In this document: positions 43,742 through 52,443 of the stretch, in pieces
How positions within the stretch are numbered: position 1 is the first letter of the stretch
Layout: the number at the start of each line of letters is the position of its first letter
NCBI GenBank assembly: GCA_040901465.1
Contig: JBBDYN010000053.1
Span: forward strand, 186,001 to 250,000
Length of the DNA stretch: 64,000 nt
Direction of reading: 5' to 3'
DNA from: JAUSIF01 sp040901465
GTDB taxonomy: Bacteria; Pseudomonadota; Alphaproteobacteria; Rhizobiales; Xanthobacteraceae
Program-made: the position numbers and the translations under genes
The notes under the pieces: model-generated
What the model was told of the DNA's origin: nothing
What the model saw: the letters and a program-made list of their open reading frames with translations, nothing else
Database searches by the model: none

Positions 43742-44449
43742 GTGCGCGTGCTGGTGACGCGACCGGAGCCCGACGCCGCGCGTACGGCGGCGAAGCTCGA
43801 GGCGCTCGGCCATCAGGTGTTGCTCGATCCGCTGCTGACGTTTGAGCCTCTGACAGTGCAAGAGACACCGGCGGGGCCGTTCGCGGGGCTTGCGGCGACG
43901 AGCGCCAACGCGGTGCGGATCGCGGGCGCCATGGTTACGCTCGATCGGCTGCGGTCGGTCCCGCTCTACGCGGTCGGCGGCGCGACCGCGGAGGCCGCGC
44001 GCGCAGCGGGCTTCAAGAATGTCGTCGCGGCCGACGGCGATGCGGCCATCCTCGCGCAAATGCTTTCAGAAAAGCTCCCGGCATCGGCGCGAGTCCTGCA
44101 TCTTGCGGGTGAAGACCGCGCACAGGATCTTGGCGGGCTGCTCGCCGAGGCCGGGATCGCGGTTACTTTGCTTGTGCTCTATCGCATGCGCGCGGCGCAG
44201 GCGCTCGCTGACTCGACGATCGCCGCACTGACTTCCGGCAGCATCGACGCGGTGCTGCATTTCTCGCCGCGGAGTGCTGCGACTTTCGTCGCGATCGTCG
44301 AGCGGCAGGGCTTGGTTAACGCGGTGCGCCCATTGCAGCATTTTTGTCTCTCGCAAGCGGTGGCCGCGCCGCTGCGGGCGATCGGCGCCGGCGCGAAGAT
44401 CGCCGCGCGGCCGAACGAGGCGGACCTCCTTGCGCTCTTGAAATCCTGA
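43742..44449 (+). CDS. hemD: Uroporphyrinogen-III synthase
   Basis: Cyclises hydroxymethylbilane with inversion of ring D. The 235 residues start at GTG 43742 (RVLVTRPEPDAARTAAKLEALG), the typical HemD N-terminus. The fold is poorly conserved, but VLHFSPRSAATFVAI and the C-terminal RPNEADLLALL are typical of alphaproteobacterial members. The position directly after hemC settles the call. Confidence 0.93.
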   Translation: MRVLVTRPEPDAARTAAKLEALGHQVLLDPLLTFEPLTVQETPAGPFAGLAATSANAVRIAGAMVTLDRLRSVPLYAVGGATAEAARAAGFKNVVAADGDAAILAQMLSEKLPASARVLHLAGEDRAQDLGGLLAEAGIAVTLLVLYRMRAAQALADSTIAALTSGSIDAVLHFSPRSAATFVAIVERQGLVNAVRPLQHFCLSQAVAAPLRAIGAGAKIAARPNEADLLALLKS

Positions 44450-44524
44450 CGCTGTTGCGGCCTCCCGGCGCTGGGTCTATCCCCTTTGAGCCAGTCCGAT
44501 TCCCAAAAGGCGGAAGAGGAGCCC

Positions 44525-45754
44525 ATGGCGAAAGGAAATCGCCCCGAGGACGACACGCCGCCGCCCAGCCCGAAGCGGCGTCGGCGGCCGCACGTGCTCG
44601 AGTTGAAGGCGACGGAAGTCGGTGCCGAACGGATCAAACCGGTTCGCGAAAAGCCGAAGGCCGAGCAGCCAAAGGACTCCGGCGCGACAGCGGCGAAGGA
44701 CTGGACCGATCAACTGCGTGCGGTCGAATGGCGCGCATGGGCAGCGAAGCCGATCGTGACCGGCGCCATCGGCGTTCTTGGCGGAGCGATCCTGGTGTTC
44801 GCCGTCATGTCGCTATTTGGCGGACGCAGTGGCGAGGACAACGCGCGGGTGAGCGACCTCGCTGGCGAGGTGGCCACGCTCTCGGCGCGCATCGAAAGCC
44901 TGACAAAAAGGCCTGCGCCAGCGCTCGAGACGAGCGCACTCGGCGACCGCATCGACCGGCTGACGAAGGCCATTTCTGAATCGGAGCAGCGGCTTGCGGC
45001 GATCGAGCGCCGCCCCGCCCCGCAGCCAACGGATCTGTCCGGGGTCAATGAGCGGACGGCGGGAATCGAGGCGACCCTGAAGGACTTGCGCGGGTCGCTT
45101 GCTGACCTGCGACGCATGGCGGAACAGGCGCCGCCCGCCGCGACGCCGACGGCCGTCGACGCGCTGGCAAACCGCATCGGCGGGCTGGAAGAAAGAATCT
45201 CGGCGCTGGCCGCGCCGCGTCCCGCTCCGGCGACGACGTCGCTCGCGGCGGAGATCGTCGTGCTCAACGCGCTTTCCGATGCGATCAGGTCGGGCAAGCC
45301 GTTTCTGAAGGAGCTCGAAGCCGCGCGGGCGCGGCTTGGCGAGCGGGCGGCGCCGCTCGCGGCACTCGAGCCGCATGCGGCCAAGGGCCTGCCGACGGTT
45401 CCCGAGCTTGCCGAGCGATTTTCGGTGCTCGCGCCGGAACTGTTGCGCGGGCCCGAACCCGAGGGCGGAATTTTCTCGCGGCTCCTCACAAACGCGACGC
45501 GGCTCGTCGAGATTCGTCCCATTGGCGAGCCAGAGGGCGCAAGCGTCGGCGCCGTCGTGGCGCGCATGGAGACGAAGCTCGCACGTGGCGATCTCGCGGG
45601 TGCGCTGGCCGAGGTCGATCTGCTGCGCGATTCGGTCAAGTCAATTGTGTCGGATTGGACCGCTGCAGCCGTGCGGCGGCGCGACGCGGAGCAGATCGTG
45701 AAGCAACTCACCGATGCGGCACTGACCATCAACGCGGGGCGCAAACCGTCGTGA
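44525..45754 (+). CDS. Mitofilin-family inner-membrane protein
   Basis: 409 residues from ATG 44525, preferred over TTG 44486 because GAGGAG lies 3 bases before it. The N-terminal 75 residues are charged and Pro-rich, one transmembrane helix spans about 76-98, a long coiled-coil-rich region (about 105-215) follows, and the C-terminal domain (LFSRLLTNATRLVEIRP, LARGDLAGALAEVDLLRDSVKS) is the mitofilin signature. Bacterial relatives of Mic60 are thought to shape membranes. Its location between hemD and hemY is the conserved alphaproteobacterial arrangement. Its stop overlaps the hemY start. Confidence 0.88.
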   Translation: MAKGNRPEDDTPPPSPKRRRRPHVLELKATEVGAERIKPVREKPKAEQPKDSGATAAKDWTDQLRAVEWRAWAAKPIVTGAIGVLGGAILVFAVMSLFGGRSGEDNARVSDLAGEVATLSARIESLTKRPAPALETSALGDRIDRLTKAISESEQRLAAIERRPAPQPTDLSGVNERTAGIEATLKDLRGSLADLRRMAEQAPPAATPTAVDALANRIGGLEERISALAAPRPAPATTSLAAEIVVLNALSDAIRSGKPFLKELEAARARLGERAAPLAALEPHAAKGLPTVPELAERFSVLAPELLRGPEPEGGIFSRLLTNATRLVEIRPIGEPEGASVGAVVARMETKLARGDLAGALAEVDLLRDSVKSIVSDWTAAAVRRRDAEQIVKQLTDAALTINAGRKPS

Positions 45755-47316
45755 TCCGCATCGCATTTTTCCTCGCCGTCATTGCGCTCGTCGCACTCGG
45801 CGCCGCCTGGTTCGCCGACCGGCCGGGCGAGATCGTCATGACGTGGCAGGGGTGGCGCGTAACCACCTCGCTCATGGTCGCGAGCGTCGGCTTGCTCGCG
45901 ATCATCGCGCTCGCGATTTTTGCCTGGTCGGTCATTCGGTTCATTCTGCGCTCACCGCAGCGCGTCGCGGACTACGTGGAGGAGCGGCGGCAATTGCGCG
46001 GCTGGCGCGCGATCTCGCGCGGCTTGATCGCCGTCGGCACGGGCAATCTGCTGCTTGCGAAACGTTCGGCGGGCGAGGCGCGCAAGCTGCTGGCGTCCGA
46101 GCCGCTCACGCTGCTTTTGTCCGCGCAAGCCGCGCAGCTCAGCGGCGACTCGAAGAGCGCGGAGGCGGATTTTCGCGGCATGCTCGACCACGAGGAGACT
46201 AAGCTTCTCGGCCTGCACGGGCTATTCGTGGAAGCGACACGCCGCGCCGACCCGGTGGCGGCGCTTTCGTTCGCGGAAGAAGCCGCGCAGGCCGATCCGG
46301 CGCTCGGCTGGGCTGGGGACGCCGTGATCGAGTTCCGCTGCCGCGCCGGCGACTGGGCCGGCGCGCTGGAAGCGCTGGAGCAGCAGATCAACGCGAGAGC
46401 GATCAGCAAGGCGGTGGGCAAGCGCCGGCGTGCGGTCTTGATGACGGCGCAGGCAATGTCGCTCGAAGTCATCGATCCCGCCCGCGCGCGCGAAGAAGCG
46501 AGTGCGGCGGCGCGGATCGCGGCCGACCTCGTGCCCGCGGTCGCACTGGCGGGTCGGCTCGAGGCGGCCGCGGAAAACCTGCGCCGTGCATCCCGCATGA
46601 TCGAGAAGGCGTTCGCCGCGAGCCCGCATCCCGAACTCGCCGAGACTTATGCAGAGCTGCGTCCCGGTGACAGCGCGCGCGAACGGCTCAACCGAGTGAA
46701 GGCGCTTGCCTTGAAGGCGCCCGGCCATCTGGAATCCTTGCTCGCCGTCGCGCGTGCGGCCATGGACGCCAATGACTTCGGGCAGGCGCGCGATGTGCTT
46801 GCGCCGTTGCTCGCGGAGCCGACGCAGCGCGTGTGCCTGCTCATGGCCGAGATCGAAGCGACGGAGCATGGCGATCATGGCAAGGCGCGGGAATGGACCG
46901 CGCGCGCGGCGCGCGCCCGGCGCGACTCGGCCTGGGTCGCGGACGGCTATGTGTCGGAGCGCTGGCTGCCGATCTCGCCGCTCACGGGCAAGCTCGATGC
47001 ATTCGTGTGGACTGTGCCCCCGGACGCCTCGGTCGGGCCGATGCTCGAACAAGTCGCACAGCAGGCGTTGGCGGAAGCGTCGGCGAGTATAGCCCCGCGC
47101 CGTCAGCCGGAGCCGATGGTCAAGATTGCCGCGCCGATCCTGACGGAACCGCGCGGCACGCCGGAGATCCGCAAACCGCCGCGCCGCAAGGCAGCCGATC
47201 CCATCGTCGCGGAGCCGCCGCTGCCGGACGATCCGGGCCCGATTGCAGACGAGGAATCCGCGCCGCAGCGCAGGCGATTCAGCCTGTTCGATTGGCTCGC
47301 GGGCTCCACTCCTTGA
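45751..47316 (+). CDS. hemY: HemY-family TPR membrane protein
   Basis: Membrane protein linked to haem biosynthesis by operon position; its biochemical role is unresolved and it is distinct from the Bacillus HemY oxidase. The start is GTG 45751, overlapping the previous stop by 4 bases (GTGA). Two N-terminal transmembrane helices (about 2-20 and 40-65) are followed by SPQRVADYVEERRQLRGW and TPR-like helices (about 100-400). The C-terminal 100 residues are Pro/Arg-rich and likely disordered. The product is 521 residues, slightly longer than gammaproteobacterial HemY. Confidence 0.9.
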   Translation: MIRIAFFLAVIALVALGAAWFADRPGEIVMTWQGWRVTTSLMVASVGLLAIIALAIFAWSVIRFILRSPQRVADYVEERRQLRGWRAISRGLIAVGTGNLLLAKRSAGEARKLLASEPLTLLLSAQAAQLSGDSKSAEADFRGMLDHEETKLLGLHGLFVEATRRADPVAALSFAEEAAQADPALGWAGDAVIEFRCRAGDWAGALEALEQQINARAISKAVGKRRRAVLMTAQAMSLEVIDPARAREEASAAARIAADLVPAVALAGRLEAAAENLRRASRMIEKAFAASPHPELAETYAELRPGDSARERLNRVKALALKAPGHLESLLAVARAAMDANDFGQARDVLAPLLAEPTQRVCLLMAEIEATEHGDHGKAREWTARAARARRDSAWVADGYVSERWLPISPLTGKLDAFVWTVPPDASVGPMLEQVAQQALAEASASIAPRRQPEPMVKIAAPILTEPRGTPEIRKPPRRKAADPIVAEPPLPDDPGPIADEESAPQRRRFSLFDWLAGSTP

Positions 47317-47356
47317 ATTGAGGCCATTGCCCCGCTATCACGGCCACGCGCATCGG

Positions 47357-47431
47357 GCCGGCATAGCTCAGCGGTAGAGCATCCGCTTCGTAAGCGGGGG
47401 GTCGGGGGTTCAAATCCCTCTGCCGGCACCA
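47357..47431 (+). tRNA. tRNA-Thr (anticodon CGT)
   Basis: 75-base cloverleaf with CCA encoded. The acceptor GCCGGCA pairs perfectly with TGCCGGC; the D arm is TAGCTCAGCGGTAGAGCA; the anticodon loop TTCGTAA gives CGT, decoding ACG; the T arm is GGGGGTTCAAATCCCTC. It lies 40 bases after hemY. Confidence 0.97.
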
Positions 47432-47810
47432 GTCAGCTTCGTCGTCCGCTCGCGAGCGGTAATACGTGCGCGGGCGAGCGCCCACTCAAACAATGCGACG
47501 TTTCGCTGCGCGAGCCTCGGCCGCGTCACTTGCGCAGGCAAAAATCATCTGCGGCCTACAAAAGCGCATGGATTTCAATCGCTTGCCGCGAATAAGGGTG
47601 AAATCGAAAAAGGTGCCTTTGCGAATTCGCGTTTTCGTTGCCAATCCGGAACAGGCATAGTCTGATGTTCGGAAAGCGGACGAAGAAAAATCGGGCAACG
47701 CCGGGAAATCGCCTGGGCGCGTCCAGTGGGTCGACGGCGTTGCAGCCGACTTGGCTTCGCGTCTCGCGACCATCACGCCGCCCCCGGCTGGCATATTGGG
47801 AGGAGTGCAA
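47432..47810. other. Intergenic region between tRNA-Thr and the ABC transporter (379 bases)
   Basis: No credible gene is seen. A 14-base perfect palindrome (CCGCTCG/CGAGCGG) lies at 47446-47459, just after the tRNA, and may help end its transcript. The central part is markedly AT-richer than the surroundings (one counted 60-base line, 47581-47640, is 48 percent GC) and is the likely promoter region for the transporter. No integrase or duplicated tRNA 3' end was seen. Confidence 0.6.
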
Positions 47811-49007
47811 ATGAAGAAATGGCTGTCAGGAGTCTGCGCGCTCGGCGTCATTGCGATGACGGGCACGGCAAGCGCAGAAACGTTCAAGATCGGATTGATC
47901 GCCTCCTATACCGGCGCTTTCGCGACCTGGGGCACACAGTTCCAGAACGCGATCGAGGCGTTTCAGGCGATCAACGGCAAAGCGGTCAAGGGACCGAAGG
48001 GCGAGTCCATCGATGTCCAGCTGGTCTATCGCGACGCGGCCAGCGCCGGTCCGGACAAGGCGAAGCAGTTGGCCGAAGAACTGGTCCTGCGCGAGAAGGT
48101 GCAGATGTTGACCGGATTCGAGTTGTCGCCGCACGCCATGGCGATGGCCGACATTTCAACACAGGCGAAAATCCCGGTCGTGATCATGAACGCGGCGACC
48201 GCTTCCATCACCCGCGGCTCGCCGTACTACGTGCGGACGAGCTTGACGCTCCCACAATGGGCGCAAGTAATCGGCACATGGGCCGCGCAGAACGGCATCA
48301 AGAAGGTGTACACGATCATCAGCGACTACGCGCCGGGGCACGACGCGGAGAACTACTTCCACAAATCGTTCAAGGCGGCCGGCGGTGAGATCGTGGGCGC
48401 CGACCGCACGAGCCTGCGCGAGACGAATTTCGCCGTCTACATGGAGAAGGCGCTGCAGGCGAAGCCCGACGCGGTCTACATGTTCCAGCCCGGCGGCTCG
48501 CCCTCGATCTCCTTCGTAAAGGCGTTCAGCGAGCGCGGCTTGAAGCAGGCCGGCATCAAGCTGCTCGGCAACGGCGAATTCGCCGAGCTGTATCTGCCGC
48601 ACTTCTCCGACGACGTGATCGGGACCATCTCGGTCAATCACTACACCGAGACCAACGCCCGGCCGGAAAACAAGGTCATGCGTGACCAGTTGACCAAGCA
48701 GTTCGGCGAGAAGGGCGTCACCGATATTGCCTCGGTCGCCGCCTGGGACGGCATGAACCTCATTTACACCGCGTTGCGCGAACATGGCGCATCGGCCGAC
48801 GGCCTCAAGTACATCGACGCGATGAAGGGCAAGACTCTGGCCAGCCCGCGCGGTCCGATCATGATCGATCCCGAGGAACGCGATATCGTGCAGAACATCT
48901 ATATCCGCAGGATCGAAAAGGTCGGCGGCAAGCTGACGAACGTCGATATCGCCACGGTGCCAATGGTCAAGGATCCCTGGAAGATCGACAATCCGGTCAA
49001 GAAGTAG
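47811..49007 (+). CDS. Branched-chain amino acid/amide-type ABC transporter, periplasmic substrate-binding protein
   Basis: 398 residues from ATG 47811, which follows GGGAGGAG. A signal peptide is cleaved near TASA-ETF (about residue 22). The mature part is a type I periplasmic binding fold of the Leu/Ile/Val class: FKIGLIASYTGAFATWGTQFQNAIEAFQ, VVIMNAATASITRGSPYYVRTS, KKVYTIISDYAPGHDAENYFHKSF. It heads a five-gene transporter set. The ligand cannot be told; amino acids, amides and aromatic acids are all possible for this class. Confidence 0.93.
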   Translation: MKKWLSGVCALGVIAMTGTASAETFKIGLIASYTGAFATWGTQFQNAIEAFQAINGKAVKGPKGESIDVQLVYRDAASAGPDKAKQLAEELVLREKVQMLTGFELSPHAMAMADISTQAKIPVVIMNAATASITRGSPYYVRTSLTLPQWAQVIGTWAAQNGIKKVYTIISDYAPGHDAENYFHKSFKAAGGEIVGADRTSLRETNFAVYMEKALQAKPDAVYMFQPGGSPSISFVKAFSERGLKQAGIKLLGNGEFAELYLPHFSDDVIGTISVNHYTETNARPENKVMRDQLTKQFGEKGVTDIASVAAWDGMNLIYTALREHGASADGLKYIDAMKGKTLASPRGPIMIDPEERDIVQNIYIRRIEKVGGKLTNVDIATVPMVKDPWKIDNPVKK

Positions 49008-49029
49008 TCGGCACCCGTATTGTAAGACT

Positions 49030-49057
49030 GCGCGCGGAACAACACTGTTCCGCGCGC
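49030..49057 (+). terminator. Strong intercistronic stem-loop after the binding-protein gene
   Basis: Perfect 12-bp stem (GCGCGCGGAACA paired with TGTTCCGCGCGC) with an ACAC loop, 22 bases after the stop, followed within 5 bases by TTTT. It lies between the binding-protein and permease genes, where partial termination or mRNA stabilisation commonly gives excess binding protein. Confidence 0.8.
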
Positions 49058-49092
49058 GGCCGTTTTAAACCCCAGCCGCGTTGACGCCGACC

Positions 49093-49962
49093 ATGCTCTC
49101 GTTCGCATTGACGATCCTGCTCGACGGCATTTCCTACGGAATGGTGCTGTTCATCATTTCCGTCGGCCTCACGGTGACGATGGGGCTGATGCGCGTGATC
49201 AATCTCGCGCATGGCGCATTTGCCATGATCGGCGGCTATGTGGCGGGCTACCTGACGCAGCACGGGTTCGAATTTTATCTCGCGCTTGTCCTCGCCACGC
49301 TCGTGTCGGGATTCCTCGGCGGGCTGTGCGAGATGACGGTCATCCGACCGCTGTACCGGAAGGGTGAGCTTGCGCAGGTTCTGTTGACGATCGGCATCGT
49401 GTTCGTCGTTACAGCACTCATTACGGAGATCTTCGGCGCGTTTCCCTATCGAGTCGAGTTTCCGACTTATCTCACTCAACCGGTGGACATCGGATTCCGA
49501 ACCTATCCCGCCTACCGCTTGTTCCTGATCCTGGTCGGCGGGCTCATCGCATTGATCCTGTGGCTTTTGATCGAAGGTTCGCTCTACGGCGCGAAGTTGC
49601 GTGCGGCCGTCGACAACGCCGGCATGGCGCGGGCGGTCGGAATGAACGTGAACCTGTTGTTCACCGCGACGTTCATTATCGGAACCGCGTTCGCCGGCTT
49701 GGGCGGCGCGATCGGCTCGGGCATCCTGTCGCTCGAGCCGTCCTATGCACTAAAGTACGTGGTCCTGTTCCTTGTCGTGGTCATCGTCGGCGGCGAAGGT
49801 AGCTTCAAAGGCTCGTTCGTGGCAGCGATGGCGCTCGGCATCATCGACACGACCGGAAAATATTTCGTCGCAGCCGCCGCGCCTTACTTGCTCTATGGCG
49901 CGGTCTTCGTGCTGCTACTCTGGCGGCCGCAGGGCATCCTGCCGCCAAAATCGTTGGCGTGA
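49093..49962 (+). CDS. ABC transporter permease, LivH type
   Basis: 289-residue inner-membrane permease with about eight transmembrane helices. The family signature near the N-terminus is ILLDGISYGMVLFIISVGLTVTMGLMRVINLAHGAF, and GMARAVGMNVNLLFTATFIIGTAFAGLGG is the cytosolic coupling region. ATG 49093 is used; TTG 49081 is the alternative. It overlaps the next permease by 4 bases (ATGA), so translation is coupled. Confidence 0.94.
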   Translation: MLSFALTILLDGISYGMVLFIISVGLTVTMGLMRVINLAHGAFAMIGGYVAGYLTQHGFEFYLALVLATLVSGFLGGLCEMTVIRPLYRKGELAQVLLTIGIVFVVTALITEIFGAFPYRVEFPTYLTQPVDIGFRTYPAYRLFLILVGGLIALILWLLIEGSLYGAKLRAAVDNAGMARAVGMNVNLLFTATFIIGTAFAGLGGAIGSGILSLEPSYALKYVVLFLVVVIVGGEGSFKGSFVAAMALGIIDTTGKYFVAAAAPYLLYGAVFVLLLWRPQGILPPKSLA

Positions 49963-50981
49963 TGACGACGCTCACCCCGAAATCCCTTCCAGCGTCCGGT
50001 CTTGGCACGATGGCGGCCGGTCAACTGTCGTTTGTCGGGCACGCGTTGCCGTGGGCGATCGCCGTCGTCTTCTTTTTCGTCGCCGGCGGCTATCTCAGCT
50101 TCGGCACCCAGGTGCTGATCTGGATTCTGTTCGCGCTCTCGCTCGATCTTGCGCTCGGCTACGCAGGCATCGTGACGCTGGGCCAGGCCGCATTCTTCGG
50201 CTTGGGCGCCTATGCCGCCGGGTTGTTCGCGATCCATGCTTCTTCCGACCCCGTCGTCGGACATCTCGTGGCAGTCGGCGTCACGGCGCTGTTCGGGTTC
50301 GTAACGGGCGCGCTGATCCTACACACGACGGGCGTGACCTTCCTCATGCTCACGCTCGCCATTGTCTCCATCATGTTCGAATACGCGAACCAGGCGACCA
50401 AGCTCACCGGCGGCGACGACGGGTTGCAGGGAATCAACGTCGCCCCATTGTTGGGCGTGTTCGAGTTCTCCATCTTCGGGCAGACCGCCTACGTCTATGC
50501 GCTGGTCGTGCTGTTTTTCTGGTTCGTGTTCTCCTGGCGCGTGGTGAATTCTCCGTTCGGGCGGTCACTCGACGGCATCCGGCAGAAGCCCGCGCGCATG
50601 CGCGCGATCGGGACGCCGGTGTGGCGGCGGCTGCTCGCGATCTATACCCTGTCGGCGGCAATGGCCGGCTCGGCCGGGGCGCTGTCGGCGCACTCGACAA
50701 GCTTCGTGGGTCTGTCGGTGCTGAGCCTGGTCACCTCCGGCGTCGTCGCCGTGATTCTGATCCTCGGCGGCATCCGGCGCCTGTACGGCGCGTTTGTCGG
50801 CGCTACCATCTATCTCTTGGTGCAGGACTGGTCGGCAAAAGTGAGCCCGTATTTCTGGGAATTCATCGTCGGCCTGATGTTGATCGCCACGGTGTTGTTC
50901 CTGGAAGGCGGGCTGATGGACCTGGGGCGCGTGGGGCGCAACTTCCTGAATCGAATCCGAAACCGGGCGGACGTCAAATGA
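49959..50981 (+). CDS. ABC transporter permease, LivM type
   Basis: 340 residues with about ten transmembrane helices. Hallmarks are DLALGYAGIVTLGQAAFFGLGAYAAGLF and the coupling segment FGRSLDGIRQKPARMRAIGTPVWRRLLAIYTLSAAMAGSAGAL. It pairs with the LivH-type subunit to form the channel. The stop overlaps the next ATPase start by 4 bases. Confidence 0.94.
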   Translation: MMTTLTPKSLPASGLGTMAAGQLSFVGHALPWAIAVVFFFVAGGYLSFGTQVLIWILFALSLDLALGYAGIVTLGQAAFFGLGAYAAGLFAIHASSDPVVGHLVAVGVTALFGFVTGALILHTTGVTFLMLTLAIVSIMFEYANQATKLTGGDDGLQGINVAPLLGVFEFSIFGQTAYVYALVVLFFWFVFSWRVVNSPFGRSLDGIRQKPARMRAIGTPVWRRLLAIYTLSAAMAGSAGALSAHSTSFVGLSVLSLVTSGVVAVILILGGIRRLYGAFVGATIYLLVQDWSAKVSPYFWEFIVGLMLIATVLFLEGGLMDLGRVGRNFLNRIRNRADVK

Positions 50982-51733
50982 GTGTCGCTCCGGTGCTTTC
51001 GGTTCGCGGGCTGTGCAAGAGTTTCGGCGGTCTGGTCGTTGCGCAGAATATCGACGTCGACCTCATGCCTGGCGCTAGACTGGGGTTGATCGGGCCCAAC
51101 GGCGCCGGCAAGACGACGTTCGTCAATCTGCTGACGGGAATGCTGTCCGCTGACGCCGGTTCGATCCGGCTCGGCGGCGAGACGATCGACAAATTGAAGC
51201 CCGAGGATCGCGTACGGCGCGGGCTTGCGCGCACGCACCAGATCAACACGCTGCTCAATGAGACAAACGTGCGCGACAACGTCGCGATCGCGATCGCGGA
51301 ACGCGAGAAAATTGCCTGGCGCATGTTCCGCTTCAGCAAGGAATGGCGCGCCTGCCTCGCGGAAGCCGACAAGCGGCTGCGCGAGATTGGAATCGACGAT
51401 GTCGCCGACCGGCGCGTCTTAGAGTTGCCCTACGGCAAGCAACGGCTTCTCGAGATCGCGATTGCGCTCGCGCTGAAGCCGCGCGTGCTCCTGCTCGACG
51501 AGCCCGCCGCCGGGGTGCCGGCAGCGGAATCGCACGTGGTGCACGAGGTGCTGGAGCGTCTGCCCTCGGAAATCGCGATCCTCATCATCGAGCACGACAT
51601 GGACGTGGTATTCCGCTTCGCTCGAGAGATCACGGTGCTCGTGCAGGGGCGGATTCTGACGAGCGGCGCGCCGCAGAAGATCGCGGCGGACCCCGAGGTG
51701 CGCGCGGTCTATCTCGGCCGGAGCGTCGTATGA
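50978..51733 (+). CDS. ABC transporter ATP-binding protein, LivG type
   Basis: 251 residues from ATG 50978. Walker A is IGPNGAGKTTF near residue 40, and RRGLARTHQINTLL is the LivG-specific Q-loop region. The signature is degenerate: ELPYGKQRLLEIA stands where LSGGQ-type sequence is usual, as in most LivG proteins (typically YGxQRRLEIA). Walker B is VLLLDEPAAGV, and the switch His is in IIEHDMDVVF. Note PAAGVPAAES, where GLNPxE is normal. Overlaps of 4 bases with both neighbours show a tight operon. Confidence 0.94.
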   Translation: MSVAPVLSVRGLCKSFGGLVVAQNIDVDLMPGARLGLIGPNGAGKTTFVNLLTGMLSADAGSIRLGGETIDKLKPEDRVRRGLARTHQINTLLNETNVRDNVAIAIAEREKIAWRMFRFSKEWRACLAEADKRLREIGIDDVADRRVLELPYGKQRLLEIAIALALKPRVLLLDEPAAGVPAAESHVVHEVLERLPSEIAILIIEHDMDVVFRFAREITVLVQGRILTSGAPQKIAADPEVRAVYLGRSVV

Positions 51734-52443
51734 GCGTCGGCCTCGACGTGAAGGACCTGCGCGCGGGCTACGGGCTGACGGTGGTGCTCGACGGCATTTC
51801 GTTTCAGGTACCGGCGGGCGGTACGCTCGCGGTGCTCGGCCGTAACGGCGTCGGCAAGACCACGTTGCTTGCGACGCTCATGGGCCTCACCACCCTGCAC
51901 GAGGGCGCGATCGTGCTCGGCGGGCAGCCGGTCCAGGCGCAGCCGACGCACCTGCGCAACGAACTCGGCCTCGGCTATGTGCCGCAGGAGCGCGAGATTT
52001 TTCCCTCGCTCACGGTAGAAGAAAATATGGCGGTCGCGTTGCGCGCGGGCGGCTGGTCGATTGACGCAGTGTTTGAGCTCTTTCCCGGCTTGAAGGCGCG
52101 TCGCAAGAACACCGGCAATCGCCTGTCCGGCGGCGAGCAGCAAATGCTTGCGATCGGGCGGGCGCTCGTGGGCGCGCCCAAGGTGCTTTTGCTCGACGAG
52201 CCGCTCGAGGGCCTAGCGCCGGTGGTGATCGAGGCGCTCATGGAAGCGCTCGAGCGCGTGCAGAAAGAATCGCGGCTCACCATGGTGCTGGTGGAGCAGA
52301 AAGCCGAGCTCGCGCTGTCGCTCACGCAGGAAGCGATCGTGCTCGATCGCGGGCAGATCGTCTATCGCGGCGCGAGCGCTGCGCTCAACGCTGATGAGGC
52401 GAACAAGGCGCGATTGCTCGGCGTCGCGGAAAAACAGCACTAG
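51730..52443 (+). CDS. ABC transporter ATP-binding protein, LivF type
   Basis: 237 residues from ATG 51730. Walker A is LGRNGVGKTTLLATLMG, the Q-loop region GYVPQEREIFPSLTVEENM, the signature LSGGEQQMLAIGRAL, Walker B VLLLDEPLEGLAPV, and the switch region VLVEQKAELAL. It completes the transporter. Its stop codon shares 4 bases with the 3' end of the hydroxyacid dehydrogenase gene on the other strand. Confidence 0.95.
   Translation: MSVGLDVKDLRAGYGLTVVLDGISFQVPAGGTLAVLGRNGVGKTTLLATLMGLTTLHEGAIVLGGQPVQAQPTHLRNELGLGYVPQEREIFPSLTVEENMAVALRAGGWSIDAVFELFPGLKARRKNTGNRLSGGEQQMLAIGRALVGAPKVLLLDEPLEGLAPVVIEALMEALERVQKESRLTMVLVEQKAELALSLTQEAIVLDRGQIVYRGASAALNADEANKARLLGVAEKQH

Noticed and set aside
47357..47431. 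tRNA-Thr as an integration (att) site
   Set aside because: No integrase gene and no repeated copy of the tRNA 3' end; only a chance 10-base match near 52622.
47279..47485. Small minus-strand frame containing QRDLNPRPPAYEADAL
   Set aside because: Antisense of tRNA-Thr; another standard false ORF.
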